Shown piece by piece: positions 27,023 to 36,195 of a DNA stretch of 64,000 nucleotides (positions within the stretch are counted from its first letter, which is position 1; every line of letters starts with the position of its first letter). The translations under genes and the position numbers were made by a program. Source of the DNA: an uncultured Porticoccus sp. (lineage in GTDB: Bacteria > Pseudomonadota > Gammaproteobacteria > Pseudomonadales > Porticoccaceae). The stretch lies in the NCBI GenBank assembly GCA_947259505.1, contig CAMYLT010000002.1:124001-188000 (forward strand), given 5' to 3'. The notes beneath the pieces are model-generated. The model was not told where the DNA came from. It ran no database searches and worked only from the letters and a program-made list of their open reading frames with translations.

Positions 27023-28249
27023 ATGGGCGACTTTTACCAGAATGGGGTGGTCACCACCCTTCACAATCTCTCACATCGCACCGTTGAAGATCTCGAAGCT
27101 GAACTGATCAAATTCTCCCGAACCAGACCCATGGCGCTGGTTCTTCCCTGCCTCTATTCGGAACTGCAAGGCCCTGCGCTCTCTCATATTGTGGATGAAC
27201 TGGCCAGGGTGCCTTACCTGTCGGAAATTGTTATCGGCCTGGATCGGGCAGACGAATCCCAATATCGACATGCGCTGGAGTTCTTTTCCCGCCTGCCCCA
27301 ACCGCACAAGGTGCTGTGGAATGATGGCCCTCGCCTGCAAGGCATCGACTCACAACTGCAGAGGGAAAATCTGGAGCCCTCGGAACTGGGCAAGGGTCGC
27401 AACGTCTGGTTCTGCTTGGGTTATGTTATGGCCAGCGGCAAGTTTAAATCCGTGGCCCTGCACGACTGCGACATCCTTACCTACAACCGCGAACTGCTGG
27501 CACGGCTGATCTACCCCGTAGCCAATCCCAACTTCAACTACCAGTTCTGCAAGGGCTATTATTCGCGCATTGCCAACGGCACCATCAATGGCCGGGTGTG
27601 CCGTTTGCTGGTAACGCCGCTATTGCGGGCACTGAAGAAGGTGTTTGGCGGCGATGAATTCATCGAATACCTGGACAGCTTCCGCTACCCTCTGGCCGGC
27701 GAATTTTCCCTGCGCACCGACGTCATCAACGATATCCGTATCCCCAGTGACTGGGGATTGGAAGTAGGTATCCTGTCGGAAATGAAGCGCAACTATTCCA
27801 CCAACCGCATCTGCCAGGTAGACATTGCCGATCACTACGACCACAAACACCAGGATCTTTCCGCAGAGGATGCCAGCGCCGGCCTGTCAAAGATGTCCAT
27901 TGATATCAGCAAGGCAATGTACCGAAAACTCGCTACCAATGGCGTGGTATTTTCAGTGGAGACTTTCCGTACCATCAAGGCCACCTACTACCGCATTGCC
28001 CTGGACCTGATTGAAACCTTCCACAATGATGCAGTGATGAATGGCCTGACCCTGGACATCCATGCAGAGGAGTTAGCAGTAGAGCTGTTTGCAGAAAATA
28101 TTATGAAGGCAGGACTGCACTTTCTGGAAAACCCCATGGAAACCCCCTTTATTCCGAGCTGGACTCGGGTTTGCAGTGCCCTACCCGAGCTGCCGGAAGA
28201 CTTCATCCATCAGGTGGAACTCGATATGGATGAGTTCAGTAAGAGATAA
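27023..28249 (+). CDS. Glucosyl-3-phosphoglycerate synthase-like (GT81)
   Basis: 408 residues, cytoplasmic. GT-A glycosyltransferase: N-terminal strand with ALVLPCLYSEL (38-48), acidic metal motif HDCDI (147-151), then YPLAGEFSLRTDVINDIRIPSDWGLEVGIL (about 225-254), typical of GpgS proteins. It should move glucose from NDP-glucose to 3-phosphoglycerate. Length and order phosphatase-synthase-phosphorylase support the call. Mannosyl transfer cannot be excluded from sequence. It is in one operon with its neighbours (gaps 8 and 5 bp). Confidence 0.83.
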   Translation: MGDFYQNGVVTTLHNLSHRTVEDLEAELIKFSRTRPMALVLPCLYSELQGPALSHIVDELARVPYLSEIVIGLDRADESQYRHALEFFSRLPQPHKVLWNDGPRLQGIDSQLQRENLEPSELGKGRNVWFCLGYVMASGKFKSVALHDCDILTYNRELLARLIYPVANPNFNYQFCKGYYSRIANGTINGRVCRLLVTPLLRALKKVFGGDEFIEYLDSFRYPLAGEFSLRTDVINDIRIPSDWGLEVGILSEMKRNYSTNRICQVDIADHYDHKHQDLSAEDASAGLSKMSIDISKAMYRKLATNGVVFSVETFRTIKATYYRIALDLIETFHNDAVMNGLTLDIHAEELAVELFAENIMKAGLHFLENPMETPFIPSWTRVCSALPELPEDFIHQVELDMDEFSKR

Positions 28250-28254
28250 CCCTA

Positions 28255-30000
28255 ATGCCTCTACCGGACCAATACGATGAGCTGCATGGCCGCGTTGTCC
28301 GTCACCTCGACCAGATCTACGATTACCGCGACAACGCCCAGCTGACGGAACAACTGCTCTCAGCCATGGGGCTGGACCGGCAAATCAACATTCCGGAAGC
28401 ACATACAAGCCACTGGAATGAAACTGATATTGCAGTAATCACCTATGGCAACAGCCTGCTGCAAGACGGTGAAAAACCCCTTCAGACCCTGCACCGTTTC
28501 CTGAGCGAACAGCTGGGCGATGCCGTTAGCATTGTGCATATCCTGCCCTTCTTTCCCTACAGCTCCGACGATGGCTTTGCAGTGATGGAGTACACCCAGG
28601 TCGGTGACCTGTTTGGTGCCTGGCCGGATATCCAGAAAATCGCCACCGACTTCAAACTGATGTCAGACTTGGTGATCAACCACTGTTCGGCGAGGAGCCG
28701 GTGGTTTGAACAGCTGAAAAGAGGTGAATCGCCCGGCAAAGACTATTTCATTGGCGTTTCACCGCAAGCAGATTTGTCTCAGGTGGTACGCCCCCGCACC
28801 AGTCCACTGCTTCGAGAGGTTCACACACCAGAGGGCATCGAATACATCTGGTGTACCTTCAGCCATGACCAACCCGACCTCAACTTTACCAACCCTGATG
28901 TGTTGCTGGAATTCGTCAAGATTATCCGTTTGCATTTAGAATTTGGGGTAAAAATTTTCCGGCTGGACGCCATCGCCTTTCTCTGGAAGGAACTGGGAAC
29001 TAACTGTATCAACTTACCCCAGACCCACGAGATTGTGCGCCTGCTCAGAACCCTGATAGAACACCACACCCCGGATGCCATCATCATTACCGAGACCAAC
29101 ATTCCGGTACGCGAGAACCTGACTTATTTCGGCAATGCCAACGAAGCGCACATGGTCTATAACTTCTCGCTTCCACCGCTGTTACTGCATGCCCTGTTGA
29201 GCGGAGACTGCCACTACCTGAAGACTTGGATCATGAGTATGCCTCAGGCCATCATGGGCACCGCCTACCTCAACTTCATCGCCTCTCACGACGGCATAGG
29301 GCTGCGCCCGGCAGAAGGCTTGCTGGAAGACAGCGAAATCGACGAACTGATCAGCACGATGGAAGATTTTGGCGGCTATATTTCCTGGCGGGCATTAGCG
29401 GATCACGTCAATCGCCCCTACGAGATCAATATCAGCCTGTTCGATGCCCTGCAGGGAACACTGGCACACGGCCCGGACCAGTGGCAGGAACAACGCTTTA
29501 TTTGCGCCCACACTATTATGTTGGCATTGGAGGGCATCCCCGCCTTCTATATTCACAGCCTAGTGGCCACCCGCAATGACTACGAGAAACTACAGAACAG
29601 CAACAACAATCGCGCTATCAATCGTCATAACTGGGATGTGGATACATTGCTGGAATTGCTGGCGGAAGACAGCCACCACGCCCGCATCTATCGCGAGCTA
29701 AAAAAGCTGATCGCCATTCGCCGCCAGCAGCCGGCTTTTCACCCCAACGCCAGCCAGACCGTCTTGCATCTGGGTGATGCTATCTTTGCCTTCTGGCGGG
29801 AAAATCCAGAGCACCAGCAAAGTGTCTATTCACTGAGCAATGTTACCGATCAGCCCCAGATGATTAACGTGGCTGATATCAACCTGACATCTTCCGGGTT
29901 ATGGGGAGACCTGCTCAGTAACACCATTATCGACAACAAGGCTTCAGATGCCACCCTGCAATTACAGCCTTATCAAACTATCTGGCTCAGTCACCGCTGA
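28255..30000 (+). CDS. GH13_18 phosphorylase (glucosylglycerate or sucrose phosphorylase type)
   Basis: 581 residues. Catalytic residues of GH13 are all present: nucleophile D238 (FRLDA), acid/base E280 (TETN), stabiliser D346 (ASHDG). GH13_18 members split a glucoside with phosphate to give glucose 1-phosphate; members include sucrose phosphorylase and E. coli YcjM glucosylglycerate phosphorylase. The neighbours make glucosylglycerate(-phosphate), so that is the expected substrate. Synthesis and breakdown genes in one operon suggest controlled turnover of the osmolyte. Specificity is inferred from context only. Confidence 0.82.
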   Translation: MPLPDQYDELHGRVVRHLDQIYDYRDNAQLTEQLLSAMGLDRQINIPEAHTSHWNETDIAVITYGNSLLQDGEKPLQTLHRFLSEQLGDAVSIVHILPFFPYSSDDGFAVMEYTQVGDLFGAWPDIQKIATDFKLMSDLVINHCSARSRWFEQLKRGESPGKDYFIGVSPQADLSQVVRPRTSPLLREVHTPEGIEYIWCTFSHDQPDLNFTNPDVLLEFVKIIRLHLEFGVKIFRLDAIAFLWKELGTNCINLPQTHEIVRLLRTLIEHHTPDAIIITETNIPVRENLTYFGNANEAHMVYNFSLPPLLLHALLSGDCHYLKTWIMSMPQAIMGTAYLNFIASHDGIGLRPAEGLLEDSEIDELISTMEDFGGYISWRALADHVNRPYEINISLFDALQGTLAHGPDQWQEQRFICAHTIMLALEGIPAFYIHSLVATRNDYEKLQNSNNNRAINRHNWDVDTLLELLAEDSHHARIYRELKKLIAIRRQQPAFHPNASQTVLHLGDAIFAFWRENPEHQQSVYSLSNVTDQPQMINVADINLTSSGLWGDLLSNTIIDNKASDATLQLQPYQTIWLSHR

Positions 30001-30009
30001 GTAACTGGC

Positions 30010-31755
30010 CTAACGCTGAAGATTAGCAACAGTCTCCTCTTCCACCCTGGTTAGGGCCTCTGCAAGAGTAGGAAAAACCCTACAGCTAGTGCCATCAGGG
30101 CTAAATCCTGCCTTAGTGAGTGTTTTTAACGGCTGGAACTGCAAGTCCGCCAAATAAACGATGGTTCCAGCACGGTTACAGGTATCAATGAATTTATACA
30201 GCTCGGAGACACCACCGGAGTCTAGAATTGACACACCATCAAGATAGAGCACGACACCATCCCGGTCGGCGCACTGCTGGGCCAATTCACCAAACAGGCG
30301 ATCTGCCGCCGCAAAAAACAACGGGCCGTTGATTTTTAATACGGCCCACTGTTCTGGAATATCCACATCCACCATTTTTTTGTTGCGGGTGATGTCGCTG
30401 ACCCGAGTCATCTCTGCGATCTCTTTCATGAACAACAGAGAAGCGAGCACAATACCCGTGGAAATGGCGATCACCATATCAAACAGCACTGTCAGGGAAA
30501 AACACACCAGAAACACAAAAATGTCGCTGCGCGGCGCCGTTTTCAGCAGCTGCAGGATCCGCGTGGCCTCACTCATTTTCCAGGCCACCACTATCAATAG
30601 TGCCGCCATACTGGTCATGGGTAAGTAAGCCAACAACGGAGCCATAAACAGCAATGCCGATAGCACAACAACGGCGTGAATCATTGCAGCAATAGGCGTT
30701 TTCGCTCCGGCCCTTAGATTGGCCGCAGAACGGGCAATAGCCGCTGTCGCTGTGATACCCCCCAGGAATGGGGTGATGATATTTCCAATACCCTGCCCCA
30801 ACAGCTCGCTGTTGGCACTGTGCTTGGTACCAGTGGCGCGATCCAGCACCACAGCACAAAGCAAAGATTCAATTGCCCCCAGCATGGCAATGGCAAACGC
30901 TGCCGTTAGCAGATCCTGTGCCACGGCCCAGTTAAGCTGCAGCACACTCTCCCCGGGCTGAACGCGCAACCATGGCCATTGAAAATCAGGTAACACAGGG
31001 GGAATCCCCTGACCAAGTTGGCCATCGGGAAGAACGAAACTGAAGGTCGAGCCAATAGTAGCAATATCGGCACCATGCCCATTCAGAAGAAAGGCTGCGA
31101 AACCACCGATCACAACGGCTGGAAGGTGTGGCGGAATTGGTGTTTTTAGACGTGGCCACAACAGCATCACCAGCAGCGTCATCGCGCCCACCAGTAATGC
31201 CCAGGGGGACAACACCGGCATAGCCTTAAACAGTGCCAGCACTTTATCTGTATAGTGCGCTGGCATAGGTGTTATTTGCAGTCCCAGAAAATCCTTCAGC
31301 TGTAAGGTGGCGATGACGACTGCAATGCCGCCAGTGAAACCCAGGGTTACCGACTCTGGGATATACTCGATATAGCGCCCCAGTCGTAACAGCGCCATAA
31401 TCACCATCATGAACCCGGCCAGAACTGTTGCAACCAACAGTCCCCCAAGACCGTATTGCTGAACAACCGGGTAGAGAATAACAACAAAGGCTGCCGTCGG
31501 GCCGGACACACTGAAGCGGGAGCCACCGGCCAGCGGGATCAGAAGGCCAGCCACAATAGCGGTATATAGGCCATACTGAGGAGCAACGCCACTGGCAATT
31601 GCCAATGCCATGGCCAGGGGAATGGCGATGATTCCCACCGTGACACCGGCCAGGGCATCGCTGAGAAAATGTCTCTTGCCATAGGGAGCAGCCGCCAGTG
31701 CCGAACGAATGCCATGGCCGACTTTGAGAGAAAACAGGTGCGCCCGGTGAGCCAT
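30010..31755 (-). CDS. dauA: SulP-family anion transporter, DauA type
   Basis: 581-residue inner-membrane carrier with a C-terminal cytoplasmic STAS domain (about 445-560). The N-terminal half is very close to E. coli DauA (YchM): AGVTVGIIAIPLAMALAIASG, VSGPTAAFVVILYPV and GGITATAAIARSAANLRAGA. DauA takes up C4-dicarboxylates such as succinate at acidic pH; other SulP proteins carry sulfate or bicarbonate. It is divergent from a small ribbon-helix-helix gene, with a perfect palindrome between them, and converges with the glucosylglycerate operon. Confidence 0.88.
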   Translation of the reverse strand: MAHRAHLFSLKVGHGIRSALAAAPYGKRHFLSDALAGVTVGIIAIPLAMALAIASGVAPQYGLYTAIVAGLLIPLAGGSRFSVSGPTAAFVVILYPVVQQYGLGGLLVATVLAGFMMVIMALLRLGRYIEYIPESVTLGFTGGIAVVIATLQLKDFLGLQITPMPAHYTDKVLALFKAMPVLSPWALLVGAMTLLVMLLWPRLKTPIPPHLPAVVIGGFAAFLLNGHGADIATIGSTFSFVLPDGQLGQGIPPVLPDFQWPWLRVQPGESVLQLNWAVAQDLLTAAFAIAMLGAIESLLCAVVLDRATGTKHSANSELLGQGIGNIITPFLGGITATAAIARSAANLRAGAKTPIAAMIHAVVVLSALLFMAPLLAYLPMTSMAALLIVVAWKMSEATRILQLLKTAPRSDIFVFLVCFSLTVLFDMVIAISTGIVLASLLFMKEIAEMTRVSDITRNKKMVDVDIPEQWAVLKINGPLFFAAADRLFGELAQQCADRDGVVLYLDGVSILDSGGVSELYKFIDTCNRAGTIVYLADLQFQPLKTLTKAGFSPDGTSCRVFPTLAEALTRVEEETVANLQR

Positions 31756-31835
31756 CCGTGATGTCCCGTAGAAGTGGAAATTAACAGTTGAGATTAATGT
31801 GCAGACAAACTAGCATCTCGCCCGGTATTAATTCA

Positions 31836-31854
31836 ATGTTAATTTGATTAACAT
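31836..31854. promoter_or_regulatory. Perfect palindrome between dauA and the RHH gene (operator candidate)
   Basis: ATGTTAAT-TTG-ATTAACAT: 8-bp perfect arms around 3 bases, 34 bp before the RHH start codon. Half-site-like ATTAAC and ATTAATGT also occur at about 31780-31800, nearer dauA. The likely ligand is the RHH protein encoded next to it. Confidence 0.6.
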
Positions 31855-31887
31855 AATAGAGAATAACGAGAAAGGTAGATAATACTG

Positions 31888-32079
31888 ATGGAAAACCGCA
31901 CAGCCAGATTGACCCTGCTGATTGACCCAAAGAAAAAGGCGCTGTTTGAAAAACTGTGCTCAGATGAGGATGTTACGCCATCACAAAAAGTTCGTCAGCT
32001 AATCCGTGAATACATTGAAGAGAATGTCGGCCCCAACTGGCGGGAAGAGGTGTTCGGACACGAGGATGAAGACTCCTGA
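31888..32079 (+). CDS. Small ribbon-helix-helix (CopG-like) DNA-binding protein
   Basis: 63 residues. The N-terminal strand TARLTLLIDPKKKALFEKLC and helix-turn-helix SQKVRQLIREYIEE fit the RHH fold (strand 5-12, helices 15-25 and 31-45). Such proteins bind palindromes as dimers of dimers and often control their own gene. There is no toxin gene beside it: the next gene is on the other strand. With the palindrome 34 bp upstream, autoregulation and control of dauA are likely but unproven. Confidence 0.75.
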   Translation: MENRTARLTLLIDPKKKALFEKLCSDEDVTPSQKVRQLIREYIEENVGPNWREEVFGHEDEDS

Positions 32080-32111
32080 TCCTATCCTGAACACCTGCCC
32101 ACTCCCTGCGA

Positions 32112-32423
32112 TCAGTCAATCTGTTCGCTAAAGGGCTTACCTGTCAGCTCAAGCACAATCTCTTTTTTACAGGTGAGGATCGTGACCTGATTTTCATTGG
32201 TCCAGTCCATGCTCACCAGATCATCCATCAGCTCATCATCCAGAGCATCCGTTTGGTTGCCCTCTGAGTAGCTGATAATTTCCGGGAACACAATCCGCCG
32301 CGAAGGCTCTTCGTCTGAAGGGTCATCCAGACACTCGATAAACAGCAGTCGAACGTCTACATCGTAAACCAGGTTGTAGATATAGGGAGAGCAATCTCCC
32401 AGCAGTTCGGCAATCAGTGACAT
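32112..32423 (-). CDS. Hypothetical acidic protein
   Basis: 103 residues, strongly acidic (many Asp/Glu), no signal peptide or membrane segment. I do not recognise the family. It has a plausible ATG at 32423 and the reading frame is clean. It lies convergent with the RHH gene (32 bp apart) and 54 bp before the 3' end of the cardiolipin synthase gene on the same strand, so it may be co-transcribed with it. Confidence 0.6.
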   Translation of the reverse strand: MSLIAELLGDCSPYIYNLVYDVDVRLLFIECLDDPSDEEPSRRIVFPEIISYSEGNQTDALDDELMDDLVSMDWTNENQVTILTCKKEIVLELTGKPFSEQID

Positions 32424-32477
32424 AGGAATACTCGGTGAGGTTGGGACAGCAGCTATCGTACTCTATTTTATGCTAGG

Positions 32478-33953
32478 TTATTGGATTGGTGAAAATAATT
32501 GCGCCAGTTTTACCAATGCGCGAAACAACCAACTACGCTGCTCGATCTGTTCACCACGAAGCGGTACGCAGCTGCGAAAATCCTCTTCCAGCATCTTTTC
32601 CACTTCAGTAGCAAACTGGCGATCCCTCACCATCACCGTGATCTCAAAATTTAGCTGGAATGAGCGGTTGTCAAAATTAGCCGTTCCCACATAAGCGCGA
32701 TCATCATCCACCAGCACAACCTTTTGGTGCAAAAACCCCGGACGATACTGATACGCTTTTATATCAGAATGTTGCAAGTTCATTAATACGGCATAGGAAG
32801 AGAGTTGCACTACCCGATTGTCCGTCAGTCCAGGCAACATCAGACGCACCTTTACACCGCGCAGCACGGCCAGACGTAACGCATTGACGATAGATTCATC
32901 CGGCACAAAATAGGGGCTAACGATCCACAGTCGATCCTGTGCACTGTTAATGGCATGGAGAAACATCAACTGGCAGGATTCCATCGGGTCCGCAGGTCCC
33001 GTCGGCAGGATCAACACACGCTGGTCGCAATCGACACCCACTGGATGCCAATTCATTTCCGGCACCTCACCGGTCGCCCAGTACCAATCCTCCAGAAAGG
33101 ACAGCTGAGCACCCTGCACCGCAGGCCCCTCCAGCTTCACATGGGTATCACGCCAGGGAGTGAGTCGGCGATGACGGTTAAAATACTCATCACCGATGTT
33201 GGCGCCCCCGATGAATGCTTCCCGGCCATCCACCACCACGATCTTGCGATGATTGCGGAAGTTGATCTGAAAACGGCGACGGCGGAACCAGCGCCAGGTT
33301 CGGAATGCCTCGATTTGAATACCGGACTCACGACACTGTTTAAGATAACGTCGCGTCAAGCTGAAGCTACCGATGGCGTCATAGAGAAAGTAAACATGTA
33401 CGCCCTGACAAGCCTTCTTAGCCAACCGGGTCAGCAACTCTCGGCCCAGACGATCATCGCGGACGGTATAAAACTGTACCAGGATGTAATGCTCGGCCCT
33501 GTCGACAGCATCGAATATTTCACGAAAAATACAATCGCCATTAACCAATAAATTAACCCGGTTGCCGCGAGTGAATGGCATCAGTGCCAACTGCTCCAAC
33601 AACTGCACACCAGGCGGCGTTTCACCAGGCAAACTAAAATGCTGCTCCATTTCCGCCAGCATTTTCTGTGCGATACGCTGAATCTCCAGATCACCCTTGC
33701 GGCGCGCCTCGACGTAGCCATAAAAACGGCGCTGACCAAAGAACAGGTAAATTGGCACTACCAGAGGTGGCAGAAATACCAACCCCAGCGACCAGGCAAT
33801 GGCACCCTGAGAAGTACGTGATTTAAAAATAGACTCCAGGGCAAAAATAATCCCAATGACTTCCATCAGGATATAGATCAGCAGCCAGAACTGACTTAGC
33901 AACTGCCATCCATCGGAGACAAAATCTACCAGCATGGCAGGCCAATGGTTCAC
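32478..33953 (-). CDS. cls: Cardiolipin synthase, ClsA type
   Basis: 491 residues. Two N-terminal transmembrane helices (about 20-38 and 51-72) anchor it in the inner membrane. Two phospholipase-D HKD motifs: HRKIVVVDG at H235 and HQKVVLVDD at H409, each followed by the usual GGAN/GTAN. It condenses two phosphatidylglycerol molecules to cardiolipin plus glycerol. Length matches E. coli ClsA (486). It is 3 bp downstream of the potassium channel gene, suggesting one transcript. Confidence 0.94.
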   Translation of the reverse strand: MNHWPAMLVDFVSDGWQLLSQFWLLIYILMEVIGIIFALESIFKSRTSQGAIAWSLGLVFLPPLVVPIYLFFGQRRFYGYVEARRKGDLEIQRIAQKMLAEMEQHFSLPGETPPGVQLLEQLALMPFTRGNRVNLLVNGDCIFREIFDAVDRAEHYILVQFYTVRDDRLGRELLTRLAKKACQGVHVYFLYDAIGSFSLTRRYLKQCRESGIQIEAFRTWRWFRRRRFQINFRNHRKIVVVDGREAFIGGANIGDEYFNRHRRLTPWRDTHVKLEGPAVQGAQLSFLEDWYWATGEVPEMNWHPVGVDCDQRVLILPTGPADPMESCQLMFLHAINSAQDRLWIVSPYFVPDESIVNALRLAVLRGVKVRLMLPGLTDNRVVQLSSYAVLMNLQHSDIKAYQYRPGFLHQKVVLVDDDRAYVGTANFDNRSFQLNFEITVMVRDRQFATEVEKMLEEDFRSCVPLRGEQIEQRSWLFRALVKLAQLFSPIQ

Positions 33954-33956
33954 TGA

Positions 33957-34817
33957 CTAGAATTCCTTCCTGGGAGGAAAACGATCATCCAGACTGCCCA
34001 GACCGGCACCGCACCATTTGCAGTGGGTGGCATCACGGTCATGCCCAGCCTTCACACAGTTTGGACAGGGGTAGAGCGATTTTTCCCGCTGGATCTCATT
34101 GGCCAGTTCCGCGGTAATGATGCCGGTCGGTATCGCAATAATGGAATAACCTGTGAGCATAGCCAAGGTAGCGATGAATTGGCCCATCACTGTATGGGGT
34201 GCGATGTCGCCGTAACCCACCGTGGTGATTGTCACAATGGTCCAGTAAATACTGACAGGAATACTGCTAAAGCCATTGTCAGGCCCCTCCACAACGTACA
34301 TCAGGCAACCAAACAGAGTGCTAAGCACCACCACGGTGAAAAAGAACACGGCAATTTTGCGTCGCGCTTGATAAAGGGAGCGTGCGAGAACATCCGCCTC
34401 AGACATATAACGCACCAACTTCAGCACTCGGAAAATGCGCAGCACTCTGACCAGACGAATGATCATCAGGAAATGAGCACCGGTAACGAACAACGCCAAG
34501 TAGGACGGGATGATAGATACCAGATCAATAATCCCGTAAAAGCTGAATAAGTATTTGCGACGATTGGGAGAGCAGAAAATACGCAGGGCATACTCAATAG
34601 TAAACAACCCCGTGAATAGCCATTCAATGGCAAAAAAACCCGTAGCAAAGCGGCTACTGAAGGACTCAACGGTATTCATAATCACGGCGAACACGCTGAT
34701 CAGAATCGCGTAGATCAGGAACATATCGAACCGCTGGCCTGCAGGGGTATCGGTGCCAAAAATGATCCGGTAAAGCTCTTGGCGTAACTGCTGATAGTTC
34801 ATATTAAGGCGATCCAT
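33957..34817 (-). CDS. Voltage-gated K+ channel (6-TM) with C-terminal zinc ribbon
   Basis: 286 residues. Six membrane helices: S1 (about 32-50), S2 (62-80), S3 (90-108), an S4 with regularly spaced Arg (RLVRVLRIFRVLKLVR, 121-136), S5 (155-175) and S6 (210-232). The selectivity filter is TTVGYGD (198-204), diagnostic for potassium. After S6 a short tail carries a CPNC...CKWCG zinc-ribbon pattern (about 252-272) instead of a cyclic-nucleotide or RCK domain. The zinc ribbon might sense redox state or metal; this is inference. Linked to the cls gene. Confidence 0.9.
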   Translation of the reverse strand: MDRLNMNYQQLRQELYRIIFGTDTPAGQRFDMFLIYAILISVFAVIMNTVESFSSRFATGFFAIEWLFTGLFTIEYALRIFCSPNRRKYLFSFYGIIDLVSIIPSYLALFVTGAHFLMIIRLVRVLRIFRVLKLVRYMSEADVLARSLYQARRKIAVFFFTVVVLSTLFGCLMYVVEGPDNGFSSIPVSIYWTIVTITTVGYGDIAPHTVMGQFIATLAMLTGYSIIAIPTGIITAELANEIQREKSLYPCPNCVKAGHDRDATHCKWCGAGLGSLDDRFPPRKEF

Positions 34818-34972
34818 CCTTTTTGTTTTATCGGATTATAGATGGTCGGAGATAGCAATCACTTAATCCTAATGGTTACGCCCTGATTTAGATAGTCAGC
34901 CCAGTATTTCCAACACTATACCAAGCAAAACAACAAACAACTTATCAGAGCGGAGATGCGTTTTTTCAGGGC

Positions 34973-35001
34973 AAAAAAAAACCCCTGAAACAGGGGCTTT
35001 T
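34973..35001 (-). terminator. Terminator of the tRNA-Val/tRNA-Asp unit
   Basis: Minus-strand CCCCTG-TTT-CAGGGG, then nine Ts. Located 10 bp after the tRNA-Asp CCA. Confidence 0.9.
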
Positions 35002-35009
35002 CAATGTAG

Positions 35010-35086
35010 TGGCGGACCGGACGGGACTCGAACCCGCGACCTCCGGCGTGACAGGCCGGCATTCTAACCAGCTGAACTACCGGTCC
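35010..35086 (-). tRNA. tRNA-Asp (GTC)
   Basis: 77 nt with encoded CCA. Acceptor GGACCGG/CCGGTCC, anticodon loop CTGTCAC, T-loop GGTTCGAGTCC. Second gene of a two-tRNA transcript. Confidence 0.97.
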
Positions 35087-35105
35087 GCAAAACTTTCTAA
35101 TAAAT

Positions 35106-35181
35106 TGGTGGGTGGTACAGGGGTCGAACCTGTGACCTACGGCTTGTAAGGCCGTCGCTCTCCCAACTGAGCTAACCACCC
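35106..35181 (-). tRNA. tRNA-Val (TAC)
   Basis: 76 nt with encoded CCA. Acceptor GGGTGGT/ACCACCC, anticodon loop CTTACAA, T-loop GGTTCGACCCC. Lies 19 bp before tRNA-Asp. Confidence 0.97.
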
Positions 35182-35197
35182 CTCGAAAGAGACGCGC

Positions 35198-35225
35198 ATT
35201 CTACCTAATTATCGGGCAGTGTCAA
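35198..35225 (-). promoter_or_regulatory. Promoter of the tRNA-Val/tRNA-Asp unit
   Basis: Minus-strand TTGACA, 16 bases, TAGAAT, followed by a GC-rich GCGCGTC discriminator typical of stringently controlled stable RNA genes. Confidence 0.85.
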
Positions 35226-35305
35226 ACATTTCAAGCAGCGATTTGCTATACAGCGTGTCGGCATCAAATTAACATACGCAGCCTTACTGCATAACCGGAA
35301 TCCCC

Positions 35306-35662
35306 ATGGAAATTTTCAAGGAATTTACCTTCGAAGCAGCCCACCTTTTACCCCATGTGCCAGCAGGCCATAAATGCGGCCGCCTGCACGGCCACTCCTA
35401 CCATGTGCGTCTTTACCTGAGTGGCGAGGTCGGCAACACCACCGGCTGGGTAATGGACTTTGGTGATTTGAAAGGCTATTTCAAACCACTCTACGACCGT
35501 CTTGACCATCACTATCTCAACGAAATTGAAGGATTGGACAACCCCACCAGTGAAAATATCGCCCGCTGGATATGGGCAGAGCTGAAACCCTCTCTGCCGC
35601 TGTTGAGCCAAGTGGAGATTCGTGAAACCTGCACCTCCGGCTGTATTTACCGCGGCGACTGA
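35306..35662 (+). CDS. queD: 6-carboxytetrahydropterin synthase QueD
   Basis: 118 residues. Converts dihydroneopterin triphosphate to 6-carboxytetrahydropterin in queuosine (7-deazaguanine) synthesis. Zinc ligands H13, H28 and H30 and catalytic C24 are in place ([17 protein letters not shown]); the C-terminal [11 protein letters not shown] matches the family. No other queuosine gene is in the window. It precedes thpR by 5 bp. Confidence 0.94.
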   Translation: MEIFKEFTFEAAHLLPHVPAGHKCGRLHGHSYHVRLYLSGEVGNTTGWVMDFGDLKGYFKPLYDRLDHHYLNEIEGLDNPTSENIARWIWAELKPSLPLLSQVEIRETCTSGCIYRGD

Positions 35663-35667
35663 TAACC

Positions 35668-36195
35668 ATGGTACCCCCCGGTTACCGACGCCTGTTTATT
35701 GCGCTACCCGTGCCGACAGATACAGGTAAACGACTGACGCCATACTGCACTTCAGATTCGGGGATCCGCTGGATTGCGGCGGCAAACCGTCACCTCACCC
35801 TGGCGTTTCTGGGCCACCGCACCGAAGAGCAGACCCTTAGGGCCATGGAGGTCGTCAATCGACTCGAAGCCGTTTCATTTGAAATACAACTGGTTTCCCT
35901 GCAGCGCTTTCCCGATGACAGGGGACGTAATATTGTCGCGCTGCCACTAGTCAGTGAATCCCTTGTGGAATTGCAGCAACAGTTAAGCGCCTCTTTAACG
36001 GCTCAGGGCTTTACCCTGAAAGAGCGCACCTTCAGGCCGCATATCACTCTAGGTAAAATCAATCGGGAACGGTGGTCAACCGTCAGCCTCGATCCCGCCA
36101 TCCCCATGACAGTAGAAACTGTCACACTGTTCCAAAGTGAGTTCATAGAGAATGGCATTATCTATCACCCACTGGCCTCTCAGACGCTGATCTAG
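35668..36195 (+). CDS. thpR: RNA 2',3'-cyclic phosphodiesterase ThpR (2H family)
   Basis: 175 residues. The two HxT/SL motifs of 2H phosphoesterases are present: HLTL at 42-45 and HITL near 128. These enzymes open 2',3'-cyclic RNA ends to 2'-phosphate; the cellular role is unclear. The N-terminal RRLFIALPVP is typical. It follows queD closely and its last 4 bp overlap the convergent yfcH-like gene. Confidence 0.9.
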   Translation: MVPPGYRRLFIALPVPTDTGKRLTPYCTSDSGIRWIAAANRHLTLAFLGHRTEEQTLRAMEVVNRLEAVSFEIQLVSLQRFPDDRGRNIVALPLVSESLVELQQQLSASLTAQGFTLKERTFRPHITLGKINRERWSTVSLDPAIPMTVETVTLFQSEFIENGIIYHPLASQTLI

